A DNA stretch of 64,000 bases from Lunularia cruciata. Taxonomy: Eukaryota > Streptophyta > Marchantiopsida > Lunulariales > Lunulariaceae. Position numbers and translations under genes: made by a program. The stretch spans positions 50,260,552-50,324,551 of the forward strand of contig OX419756.1 in the NCBI GenBank assembly GCA_948567375.1, given 5' to 3'. Below are positions 12,611-22,499 of the stretch, piece by piece. The stretch's first letter is position 1. Each line of letters starts with the position of its first letter. A model generated the notes under the pieces. The model saw only the letters and a list, made by a program, of their open reading frames with translations, had not been told where the DNA came from and did not search any database.

Positions 12611-12918
12611 TCCAATCTTTTGAAAAAGATGGATCAATCCTTCAAGTGAGGCGTGGTCTCCAAAAGTGGAATCTTTGCATCAAAACATCGCCATGAACTG
12701 CGTTACCCACTCATAGAAGAAGCCTTGTATCATTGGCATTGTACATTTGAGAACACTTCTGAAGTCACATGGCAACTACTCAAGGAGAAAGGAGCAACTT
12801 TTCTGCATCAGCTTTATCCCAACAAAGACTCTTATGGATTTAAGTTCTCCAATGATTTGCTTCGTCGCTTCTAGGAGTGCCATGGATTAAAGGAGTGTCA
12901 GCTGCAATCTTGAGAAAA
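12449..12918 (+). pseudogene. CENP-B/pogo-like transposase, N-terminal DNA-binding part
   Basis: From the ATG at 12449 a single frame, with only TAG and TGA interruptions before 12653, runs through the hallmarks of the pogo/Tigger CENP-B-type N-terminus. First is a helix-turn-helix with QLGATQKEIMH followed by KKVSQSNISNLLKKMDQ. Then comes the CENPB-type second domain (HRYP-like HELRYPLIEEALYHWH, WQLLKEKGATF, FSNDLLRRF). A further stop follows, then ECHGLKE. The DDE catalytic domain should come next and is not visible, so the gene is 3'-truncated as well as interrupted. Known members bind transposon ends through this domain. Confidence 0.7.
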
Positions 12919-13043
12919 GTGCATAGTTTGGTTTCAATTGCTTCAGAAATGCAAACCAATCAAATGAGACAGACCACTCTAATTATGTTTTTCTCTTCTT
13001 GGTTCATATTATATTATTTTATGCATACAACTAGTACATTATT

Positions 13044-13116
13044 GGGACTGAAAAAATAAATAATAATATAAAATTATGAGTTTATTATTTTAGCATTAAG
13101 TCCCGATCTCGGGACT
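13044..13116. repeat. Nested inverted repeats (hairpin)
   Basis: An imperfect 23-bp inverted pair (13044-13066, starting GGGACTGAAAAAATAAATAA; 13082-13104, ending ATTAAGTCCC) encloses a short AT-rich loop. The right arm overlaps a second hairpin, AGTCCCGA-TC-TCGGGACT (13099-13116). This may be the end of a small foldback element. No target duplication was seen. Confidence 0.5.
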
Positions 13117-13770
13117 GCAGACAACTATTAGTCTAGAATGTTTATTATTGTATGGGGGTTCTATATATGTTTTCAAAGGAATAACAAATTAGTATAGCAC
13201 TACTAATATGATTTCAAAGGAATAACAAAGCGTTAAGAATTCACGAGTGTTTCCACAAGGCCCTTCCGTCAACCATAACTTTTGAGGCGAAAGGCACTTC
13301 CTACAGTCGGTTCTGTACCTTTGTCTCATCAGTAAACATCCGGCAAGCAAATCAGGCTTGCCGGATAAACTTTCTGGTTCCCGAAACGTAGAAAAGCTTA
13401 TCGGTTGAAACGCCGGTGAACGGGTATCAACTGTAGAGTAATAATCTCAGACTTCCCGGCATAGAGCTCTAGCTCCCCGTGAAACACAACGGAATACAGG
13501 TACCCCAACCACAGCAGTCCAACTGTGTCTTGGATCCACCGCCAACTACAATAAGCATGTGGAGACTGCGCCGGCGTAAAGTCATCCTCTACAGTAGTCA
13601 AACTATGTCATCATCGACTTTACCATCTCCAATGAACAGCTGTCATCGTGACTGGCGTAAAATTAAGATTCTGATGTTGCCAAAATCTGATAGTTTGGTT
13701 AAACACCGATACCATCGGGCCTTAACCTCGTGTTACCTCTCTTGTGTTTTATCCTTTATACATCCTTTAT
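13117..13770. other. Low-copy CpG-richer stretch, no gene recognised
   Basis: 13240-13740 has base composition like the gene islands and unlike the flanking repeats. Short frames on both strands (112 and 67 codons) lack recognisable motifs. Confidence 0.35.
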
Positions 13771-13960
13771 CTCTTTATTTCTTGTTATCCTACGCAGTCT
13801 CCTTTTCTCTTACGTGATCATCCTATCCTACGCAGTTGCCTTTTCTCTTTAGTGATCTTCCCATCCTTCTTGTTATCCTACGCAGTCGCCTTTTTTCTTA
13901 AGTGATCTTCCCATCCTTCTTATTATCCTACGCGATCGCCCTTCTCGTTTCGTTAAACAA
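13770..13960 (+). repeat. Three to four tandem copies of an RT-family tail motif
   Basis: The phrase CTTGTTATCCTACGCAGTC followed by TCCTTTTCTCTT recurs about every 45-50 bp, near 13780, 13825, 13875 and 13920, partly preceded by GTGATCTTCCCATCCTT. It is the same tail motif found at the 3' ends of RT remnants, here multiplied in tandem. Confidence 0.6.
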
Positions 13961-14719
13961 ATTTACACATTATGAGCTCATAATATGGTGCATACTTACG
14001 ATTGATTAAGTGGATGATATATTCTATTTTGCTTCCCGATGTTCTTGTTACTACGCGATACGTTTAGTATAAAAGATTTTATGAATAAATTGTTTCATAT
14101 CAAAGTGTTAGCATTACCAATTTTCAATAAAAAGGTCATTTGTAGAGAAAAATATTAATGCAGAGCTTGTAAGCAGCCACGTCTTTATTTGTTTATATTT
14201 CTCGTATTTGAAAATTAACCATATTTAGATTAATGAATTTACACTTTGGATAGATACGTTTGGATAATCACGTTTAATTAGTCTAGAAGGATTCATCTCA
14301 AATCATATCACACTTATCCAAACATTTTCATTCAAAACATGCAATATTCTTGACTCGTTAGACATAATATCTCAAAACGTAGAAAAAGGAGAATAAAGTC
14401 AATCAAACTATATAATTACCTTCAAATACTTAAAAATAATTTTATTAGACTCACTTCTTGATAATGATAGATTTTCAATGTGTTTTGTTTAATCCCCTCT
14501 TTGAGCAACAGGTAATTCTATGTGGCATCTTTGCTCCTGTTGTTTTACAAAAGTTGAGAGACCTTTCAAGTATATATAATTTTTTTCTTGAGCAAAATGG
14601 TGACTGCCACGGAGAAAACAAGAAGGATGGGAAGACCCCATCAAGCCATACAAGGATGAGACAATGGGGCTTAGAGTCTATATGAGAAATCTGCCCTCCT
14701 GCACCTAACATATCAATCA
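13961..14719. other. No gene; contains one minus-strand tail motif
   Basis: AT-rich sequence. 14619-14663 is the reverse complement of the RT-family tail (AAGAAGGATGGGAAGACCCC on plus). A ten-base polypyrimidine and TATA-like words are present, but no supportable gene. Confidence 0.4.
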
Positions 14720-15150
14720 CCCTAAAATGAAAATATGATAAATAATTTAAATTGTATCAATTAAATAATTTAAATTTACATAATTATTAAAAAATAATTT
14801 TAAAATAAAATAATTATAATTATATATTAATATAAATAAAATATATTATAGTACAAAGTAGCATAAAAATATTTCAAAATTTTAAATAAAATTTATATAA
14901 ATATAAATATAAATATTTTTAAATAATTTATTAATTTTAATTTTATAAATAAATAAAAATTTCTTATATATTAGCATCAATATTTAAAAATATTTTCTAA
15001 TTTATAAATTTGGAAAGAAAAAATAAAATATTTTATAGTCAGAATAAAAATAATGAATTATAGGACATATTATAATTAATAATTAATATAAATACTTATT
15101 AACACTATGATATATTAGAGATAGTCTATATAATAATAAACCAATAAAGT
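14720..15150. repeat. AT-rich island
   Basis: About 430 bp consists almost only of A and T, built from variations of AATTTAAAT, TATAATTAT and AATAATTT. Many short self-complementary words make it able to fold extensively. No open frame is present. It could be a decayed miniature element, a matrix-attachment-like segment or simple-sequence drift. Confidence 0.6.
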
Positions 15151-15489
15151 TATTTCCAAATCGTCGAGATGTCAACTAAGTTCCCTCCGCAGACTGAGGA
15201 ACTCACCGTGCACCAGAGCAGTCTATAATTAATGGTGTACTGATATTAAATATATAATTTAGAACTTTGTTATCTTTTAGTGTTTAAATATCTTGAAAAT
15301 TTTAGAGATTAATAAATACTAGACATGTGTATCCAATAAAATATTCAAATTCCACAATTTAGAACCATAGGAGGAGAACAAAGCAACCTATTTCTAAGAA
15401 AATAATTCGTAATATTTTATTATTTTGCCTAAATTTTACTTTTTCTATTTCAATTCTCTATTTTTATTTTATTAGCCTTGCTAAAACAA
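15151..15489. other. No gene recognised
   Basis: AT-rich sequence with one short CpG-richer stretch at 15160-15225. Nothing recognisable. Confidence 0.35.
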
Positions 15490-16010
15490 GGGTCATCTAA
15501 AAGTGACAATAGCAAACGTCATGGGCACGGACCCTACACATGATGCAGTTTCAAAGAGAGTGATGGACCGCGAGTACAATAGCAGTTCACAAGGTCTCCA
15601 AGAATAGGGGCATGCCACGAGATCAACTCTTTGTTCCTCTAGCTTTGGAGTTATATGCAACAATGGACATGGCATTCTACACATTTGTGAGGGAGTGTGG
15701 AAGAGCTTATCATGTTAGGCGCTAGGGTATCATTCTCATATTTTGTAATATATTTTAGAGAGTATGTCCATCGCTCTATAGAGGACATTGGCTAGTGCCA
15801 TTTATAGGAAAGTAATCCCACTAGGTGATATTTCTTGGGATGTTCTTATTTATTGTTTGTAGACCATACTAATAATATAGCTGGGATATATTAGTTGCAT
15901 TATGGCAAATTTCTCGAATCTACTCATTTTACTTATTTTTTCTCACCTTGTACGGCTTGAGTGGTCTTCCCATCCTTCGTGTTTTCAACGCGGTCGCCCT
16001 TTGATGACTA
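15490..16010 (+). mobile_element. RT element 3' region and tail, decayed
   Basis: It shares with 43900-44400 the phrases ATGATGCAGTTT-like (GATGCAATTTTGGAG there), CACAAGGTCTCCA, GAGATCAACTCTTTGTTCC, CTTTGGAGTTATATG and TTTGTGAGGGAGTG. It ends in the common tail TTGAGTGGTCTTCCCATCC at 15955. It is a 5'-truncated copy lying immediately left of the first gene island. Confidence 0.55.
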
Positions 16011-16528
16011 AAAATAGTATGTTGATTACTTTTAGGAGCTGAGCGCTGGAAATGAGGCACGCTCCAAAGTGAGGTCGTCTAGAGGACTCTACTGGTAAAA
16101 GAAAGGGTTGGTGACCGGCAGGCGGGAGTCTGTCGGTGTTCTAGGGAAGGCCAACGAAACCAACTGGTGGACCAACCCGCGTGTCGAGTTAGTCTATCCC
16201 GTCAAAAAACACCCGAGTTGGAATGCGGTCAAAACCTCACTCACTCTCAGCTGACTCTAACACCATCAATCGAACGAGAGCGCAAATCGATGCCGTGAAA
16301 ATTTACGCCTCACGGTCTTTTAAATCTATTTCTCTCGTTTAATCTACTTTCGTCTTCTGCTTTCGTCGGTACCGGGTGGAAAAATTTGGCCGACGAGGAG
16401 GTTTTGCTCTCAGCTGCAGGGTAAGAGAGATTGGGATTGGAACGGGAATCGGCCTCGATTTCAGATTTTGGACTGTGTGTTTGTGAGAGCTTTGGAATAT
16501 TTGATTGGTGAATAGGGAGGGGGAAATC
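16011..16528. promoter_or_regulatory. Upstream region of the membrane-protein gene
   Basis: Low-copy sequence between the RT remnant and the start codon at 16529, expected to hold promoter and 5' leader. No TATA box at a convincing distance is visible. A long minus-strand frame here has arginine/serine-rich composition typical of an antisense reading of leader sequence. Confidence 0.35.
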
Positions 16529-18104
16529 ATGCCTGCTCCTGGTGCTGCAGCAACACGGCCTCCTCCCCTTACGGGATGGCAACAAAGATCGTCTCAGTTT
16601 TTCTGCCTGCTTATGGTGTTCGGCTTTCCCATTTTCAGGTTTGCTTCTTCTTCTTATTTCGTTCTTCTTTAATCTCCGTCTGCTCTTCAAGGTCGTTTTG
16701 TATGGTGGTATAGGTTGGTGTTCGAAAAGTTTGGCAGACCTCAAGATGGCTATTATCGACCTGTTTTTGCTGGCCGTTCCTGCTCCTAGATGGATCCGGT
16801 TGCCGGACTTGTTAAGGATTCCATGTGCCTTAGTTGTTGAGTATTGGATTCAATCATTGAGATGGTGGTTTTGTAAAGCTGAAAAAAAGAGAAAATGCGC
16901 GAAGAGCTTTGCCTGTTTATTCCGAAGGTTACAACAGCAATTTTTATTAAACCCTAGGGGTTAGTTGTGACCATTGATTAGTCTCTTATCCGGTCAGACT
17001 ATAATTGTGAATTTTGAAACTGCTATTCGTTCAGAGGCTTACTGTGTTTCTTTTGTCGAGAGTGACCAGATCAGGTGTAGTTGGCGATCGAATTTTGAGT
17101 GTGAATCATCTCTGTTAGTCCAGTATCAAGTGCATGGTTTCGGTATTTGCATACACCTTAAATTTGAGGACCTTGAGATGTGCATTTTTTAGATTCTTTA
17201 CAGGAAATCTATCTTTATGGGCTTCCAGGAAGGAAATGAACTGCTAGCAATGTTTCAGTAATGGATACAGAAATATACATATCGTCACGAAGCCTGACTG
17301 TGAGAATCGAATGATACTGGAAGGTAGAGATTTAGGGTAATGGATTGGTGTTTAATTAACGGGTTCTGACTGACGTGTAGGATATAGTGGGATATTATAG
17401 GCAGGCATGTTAGCCAAATTAAAATGCGCTTTCCGTTTGTTTTAATATGTTTAAGTGGTCTGATAACATGAGAAAATTGGAAGACTGACGTACTCCTTGT
17501 AATTTGCAGTGTTCCCTGTCCGAAAGGAGTCTGTTCTAGTCCTCTTGACGTGGTTGCAACATTTGCCCATGTCAAAACTCTGCTTTCCGAAGATGTAATC
17601 AGAGGAATACTTTATCCTGCATCCATGATGCAGAAGATGGAAGTACTCATGACGGACGCACCCCAGAACTTCTCTCTTCCAGACTGGGATTCGATACTTC
17701 CAACGTGGAATTTGACATCAGATATTGTGGAGAAGGACGATGTAGTAGACGATTTCGACTTCAGCTTCACTCCAAATCTGAGAACGATGTTCGACAAAAC
17801 CGGCCAGAAGTTGAACTGGGAATTTGTAGGTGCCTGCATAATCTGTTTGCTTGGAGGCGTTTGCTCCATTGCTGGTCCAAACAAATACAGCATGTGGGGT
17901 ACTTTGCTTATTCTGTGGTACATTTTCTTAGATGGAGCAAACCGACAAGATGTCACCGTACTGCCAATGTACCTGTTGGTTCTGATCTGTTCTCTTGGGT
18001 GGATCGACTTGAAAGCTTTCTTCTCTATGCCCGTCAACGAGAAACCCAAGGAGACACCAGCTCCCGAGCCGAACCCCAAGTTCGAAGCCAGGAAGAATGA
18101 TTAA
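16529..18104 (+). CDS. Multi-spanning membrane protein, unknown family (two exons)
   Basis: Exons 16529-16638 and 17510-18104 join in phase (110 + 595 nt = 234 codons). The donor is CAG|GTTTGC and the acceptor TTTGCAG. The start MPAPGAAATRPPPLTGWQQR lies in the first exon. A start inside exon 2 would lose the first hydrophobic segment. Predicted hydrophobic segments are FFCLLMVFGFPIF (about residues 24-36), EFVGACIICLLGGVCSIAG (about 142-160), a segment with TLLILWYIF (about 168-176), and MYLLVLICSLGWI (about 188-200). Between the first two is a soluble loop with an acidic run (KDDVVDDFDF). The tail is Pro/Glu-rich and ends RKND, which resembles a dilysine-type ER-retrieval signal. I do not recognise the family. 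The function is unknown and an ER or Golgi location is an inference. Confidence 0.75.
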
Positions 18105-19988
18105 TCCACACTGCCAGTATGGTTTTTTTCTGGACAGATCTGCTCGAGCTCTTAAGTTGTTTTATCCTACATTTCTGGCCTATTGTACTTTCACGTCTGT
18201 ATTTCAGACTGGAAGTCGCAATTGATTGAAACCCATCTGCGGCCCATTTGGGGCCATCGTAGGAGGTCTTTAATTTGGAATGACATCACCCTGGTTACAG
18301 AGCTGAACAAATTTTTATGTGCAGACCGCCACCAGCACGTTTGGCAAGTGGACTATGCAAACATACTTGTCTTGGTATGTTCTTTTAGGCTACGTCGTAA
18401 TTCAGTCATTACGTACAGTTAGTCGGTTTCTTGCAAACAGACTCGATAGGATCAAAGTTTAGATTTAGATGTCACACTCACAATTTTAGTGATGTGCTTC
18501 AATGTACAGCTTATATTTTTCCAAATAATTTTTGTGACTTGCAAGTTAGATCTGCTGTGGGCAGTGAGATGTGTTGCTCGGTTGGTTCAAGATAGCAGTG
18601 AGCTCACTTCCATCAGTATTCGGCACAAGAGACCTTGGTTTTTGTTTCAAGCGAGTCTCACTCGCTATGAGTACGTGCTTAAACGCGTGTGAAAGGAGTC
18701 CAAATCTCACAGAGATTCAAGGTGTGCACCTTGCTGTGAAGAGAGGCCCTTAAGTAGGGTACGGGAACGAGGACATAAAGGAGAAACTGAGTTGATGTTC
18801 TATTTTAAACCTACACACTAGCGACATTTTTCTGAAGTTCTCTATTGAATTTGTTTTCCACAAGACAGTGTAGAATAAGTTATTTTTTGTAATGCTTGAA
18901 TGTACTGACCTCTAGTTCTAAACATAAGCATGTAAGTCAAAGCTCTTCCATTTCCTCCGGGCACAATGAAGATCATTATCACCCTATCTGCCTGTGATAA
19001 TTCTCGAAATTGACGCAGCGCTTCAAAACAAGTTGAATTACGAAGAAATAGGTGAAGAGTCAAGGCAGCTAAGTATGACATAAGCTTAAGGCGAGAAGGT
19101 GTCTCAGAATACACGATTCGACAAGATCAATTCCATATGCTTAAAAATCAGAAGTGAGGTAGGCTACTTGGAACTCCAAGTCTGTAAACGGACCTTCCAC
19201 TTTCCGATATTGGTTTTGAGCTTACTGAAGTATTTTCGAGAGTGCATTGAGGATATCTGAGCAGTAATATCATATAAAATAGACCAGAAGATTGCAGATA
19301 GGCTGAATAGACCAGAAGATTGCAGATAGGCTGGATAGTTTGTGTCTCAGGATTCACTCTTAGTCCAACAGTTGTGTTAAGATGAACATCCACTTTCTCT
19401 TGCTCACATCACTACAAATGTCGTGTGGATGCCACTTTAAAGATCTGATGTGAGAAATAAGTGTGACCAAATAAACACCCGAGCCGTTACTACCATTCAC
19501 TGCTTGAGGGCATTGGAGGAATGGAAATTCCAGAGAGGAACAACTGCACAGAACGGATGCATCCTTCACATAATGTTGAGTGGACATCAGAAATCTCAAC
19601 AAGAGTAGAATGAGCAGATCTCGGGAGTTTGTCCTAATGAATGAAGATAGCCTTCCAAGCTGAAGAATTTGTTACATTTCACATGAGAATTGTTCTCAAG
19701 TATACTCCTCATACACTTAACAGCAAGGTACTTTTGCGACTCACCTCCTTATCCATCCGGTTAACAATCTTATGTGCAGGCTCCGGAGTCGATGTCTGAA
19801 TCAAAACATCAACATCCTTCTGTATCTCACCGGCTTCAAAGCAGGTTCATCACAGAGTGTAAGCAAAACGCTTTTGACAGGGAGCATAGTATACTAAAGA
19901 GTAGAGGTGAAGTACAATGAAGAGTAAGCTAGACCTTTGGAAGAACAAGAGAAGGGGTTTTAGCTGGCATGAGTGGACACTCTTGAGC
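18105..19988. other. Intergenic; converging 3' ends
   Basis: This region separates the plus-strand membrane-protein gene from minus-strand CDSP32, so it should contain both 3' UTRs. Short frames on both strands (up to 90 codons) show no domains. A two-copy tandem repeat lies at 19278-19333. Confidence 0.5.
19278..19333. repeat. Two-copy perfect tandem repeat, 28-bp unit
   Basis: The unit begins AATAGACCAGAAGATTGC and ends GATAGGCTG, and is repeated without a mismatch at 19278-19305 and 19306-19333. This is an intergenic short duplication. Confidence 0.85.
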
Positions 19989-20981
19989 TTATGTCACTCT
20001 AACGCCGTTGTATCTAAGAATCTCTCCAATTAGCTCACCCTTCCCAGAGCCCACATAACGACCGAGAGGTTTACCATCTCGAATGAAGAGAAAAGTTGGC
20101 ACTTCCACTACACCCATATTTCGAAGGAGCTGCATGCAATCTTCATTCTCATCTCCGTGCATACGAGCAAAAACCGTGTTACCTGCCATTTGCCTAGATA
20201 GCTTGACGACCGTCGGGTACACTTTAACACAAGGTCCGCAACTCTTTAGGCCAACGTCCAACACAACGAGCTTATCATCTGATGCATGGTCCCTCAGTAG
20301 AGAATCGAAGTCCACTTTATTTCTCACTTGGTGAATTGGCGCGTCATTGTCTCCATAGTAGAGAACATCCCCCAGCAAAGTGTCCGGACTGATTCCGGTC
20401 TCCTCGTGAATTTTCTCAGAATTCTTGTAGAAAACAAAATGAGGAACGCTTTCTACTCCTGCTCTCCTGCACAGCTCTTTGTTGGCGTCTGTCTCGTCCC
20501 CCAGAACCAGCAGGAAAATGACATCTTGACAACTTTTGCTGAGTTCCACCATGGAAGGGTAGATGCGACGGCTGTTAGCACTGTGGGTGGCAGCATACTC
20601 CACAACTACGAGCTTATTGTTGGCAGCCTGAAGTGCTTCGTCGAACTCCTCTACAGTGGTAATGTGAATAACCCTGTCCTTCAGAATCTTCACATTAGCC
20701 GCCTCTCCTGTGGGAAGAGGATCCACCGTTGACGTTGTTGCAGACTCTCCAGTCGCCGCTCTGATAACCCTCCTAGATTGAGCAGGTATAGGGCTCTTAA
20801 GCTCGGCATCCTTGAGCTGCGAAAATCTTTTTCCTAACAAACTGCACGAATCAACCGTTTGCTTGTGGGAAGCAGCAGTACACCTGACAGTAAATTGAGA
20901 CTGAAGACTCGAGGCAGGCGTCGTGCCTGCCGCTACTAGAGACACAGTCGACAAGGATGCAATTCGAGCACACGCCTGCAT
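19989..20981 (-). CDS. CDSP32: Chloroplast thioredoxin-like protein CDSP32
   Basis: An intronless 330-codon frame. I chose the ATG at 20981 ([14 protein letters not shown]) because it begins a typical Ser/Ala-rich plastid transit peptide; an ATG 42 nt upstream adds 14 charged residues that fit less well. After the transit region come two thioredoxin folds. The first (about residues 105-205) has HSANSR where a thioredoxin would have its CxxC. The second carries CGPC at residues 248-251, followed by [11 protein letters not shown], and ends [20 protein letters not shown]. This two-domain layout, the redox site only in the second half, and the blocks GDVLYYGDN and [15 protein letters not shown] identify CDSP32. 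It is a stromal thioredoxin induced by drought and oxidative stress, known in angiosperms to reduce 2-Cys peroxiredoxin and methionine sulfoxide reductase B1. Confidence 0.95.
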   Translation of the reverse strand: MQACARIASLSTVSLVAAGTTPASSLQSQFTVRCTAASHKQTVDSCSLLGKRFSQLKDAELKSPIPAQSRRVIRAATGESATTSTVDPLPTGEAANVKILKDRVIHITTVEEFDEALQAANNKLVVVEYAATHSANSRRIYPSMVELSKSCQDVIFLLVLGDETDANKELCRRAGVESVPHFVFYKNSEKIHEETGISPDTLLGDVLYYGDNDAPIHQVRNKVDFDSLLRDHASDDKLVVLDVGLKSCGPCVKVYPTVVKLSRQMAGNTVFARMHGDENEDCMQLLRNMGVVEVPTFLFIRDGKPLGRYVGSGKGELIGEILRYNGVRVT

Positions 20982-22499
20982 CGTGACCTCCTTAGTCTCT
21001 CCTAGCCGTCTCCCGAGACTCAAAGTGGGTGATTCAGTTCACGTCCTACAAATACTCGAGCTCGAGCGCTTTGGACCTTCGCTATCTCTCTCTCTCCTGC
21101 TCATGGGGTGCTCAAACAACGATTGCCCTCGCGGCCCCCACTCAACGAAGTAACTTCCGCAACAAATGCAGCACTCGTCCAACGACTGGAGGATTTTGCA
21201 TCTGAATTCTCCCGCAGGCCTATCCTCTCAACAGCACTCTAGTTACTTTCCATTCTACGGTTGCTGTAAAGTCTGAGCTGTGGGTAACTTCCTGACTACC
21301 AGAAACCTCGTATCCACTTTATCATTTAGCATTTTCACACATTTGAGAAATATCATACTGGCTACTCCAAGATTTCGGATTGGACCACGTTCTGAGCCAA
21401 AACCTTTACCTTTCCACACTCAGATTCGCGTCCGAATAGAAAATCACTACCCAGATAGCCTGAGTTTTCTAGATCAAACTCTGAGGAACAGGAATCGAAC
21501 CGCTTCCTTACATACCGTTCGGTCACCATGCACTTATTTACCTTATCCATCAGAAGCTAATTGATCCCATGGCTCGTGGTAAGCAGTCTGTCCTCAAAGT
21601 GGAGTCAAACGGGAACAGTAAAGATATGATATTATCTACACAAGTTGGAAGACGTGGACCAGTAGCATCTCCATAAGGCCACCCTGTTAAGAAGAAGCCT
21701 ACCATTTCCAAAAGGGCAGAAAGATTGGTGCAATTTTAGCTCCTGGTGCTTTTAGTTCACGATTCTGGAGAATGCTGGGGTATATCCGCTTTCCATGCCC
21801 CGGACAACTTGAAAAATATCTCTAGTGCTGTTGGTCCAGGAGAAGAACGAAGGAGCTATCCGAACTGCAGAGGACCAAGTTGGGTCCCACTGCTGTCCAT
21901 CCAAGATTCTCGTGCATGCACTCATTCCTGTCGATCAAAATTTAGCCGAAGTATCGGGAAGGTTCATGAGATAATTCTGTGTCGTGTCGTTCTTCCACAT
22001 CATTGATCCCTTTCCGATGTCCCTTCTGGTAGTTATGTACACCTTAGCAAGATGGCAAGTGGAAGGACGCCACAAATTAATCACTTCCCAAGTGTACATG
22101 AGTACATCTCACGTGGATTAATGTTTATTCATGTTAGATAGAATGTGAATGGGTAGAGATTTTGTACGTGCGAAGGGATACAGTTTGGCGCATTTATGTC
22201 TCATTAATGTGTTGTACTCGATATATTGTGTTAAATATGGCTTCATTTCCCAAACGAAACGTGCGAAAAGGCCCTTTCCATATGGGCTCCTCTCCTTTGT
22301 GAAGAATATCGAAGAAGATCATCAAATTGGTGATGAAAATGGTCAAAATATTCAACACCAAAAAGAGAAATATATTGAAGGAGAGTCATGATGTGGAATG
22401 CTATTCCTTCTCTTTGGTGGAGATGGTAATTGTAGCTTTTGCTTAAATGACAACTTGTGCCAAAGACTTTGGTCATAATGGGTAAGTGACCACTATATC
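20982..22499. other. Upstream region of CDSP32 and low-copy intergenic DNA
   Basis: 20982-21180 is the likely promoter and leader of CDSP32. It contains a CTCGAGCTCGAGCG inverted motif near 21054 and a CT-rich run near 21085. 21180-22100 has gene-island composition but no frame I can support. 22100-22500 grades into AT-rich repeat sequence. Confidence 0.4.

Noticed and set aside
16310-16744. 144-codon minus-strand frame, Arg/Ser/Pro-rich
   Set aside because: Antisense to the leader and first exon of the plus-strand membrane-protein gene; composition is typical of an antisense reading.
17612-18079. 155-codon minus-strand frame
   Set aside because: Fully antisense to exon 2 of the membrane-protein gene, which has recognisable membrane segments and a consistent splice junction.
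21480-21550. tRNA-like text on the minus strand (GGTTCGATTC preceded by GACCGAACGGTA)
   Set aside because: The T-loop-like word is there, but the flanking bases do not form a T stem and no acceptor or anticodon stem can be closed, so I do not call a tRNA.
21569-21680. ATG followed by MARGKQS, resembling the start of histone H3, with KKKP further on
   Set aside because: Similarity stops after a few residues, the frame soon ends, and the downstream histone-fold blocks are absent.
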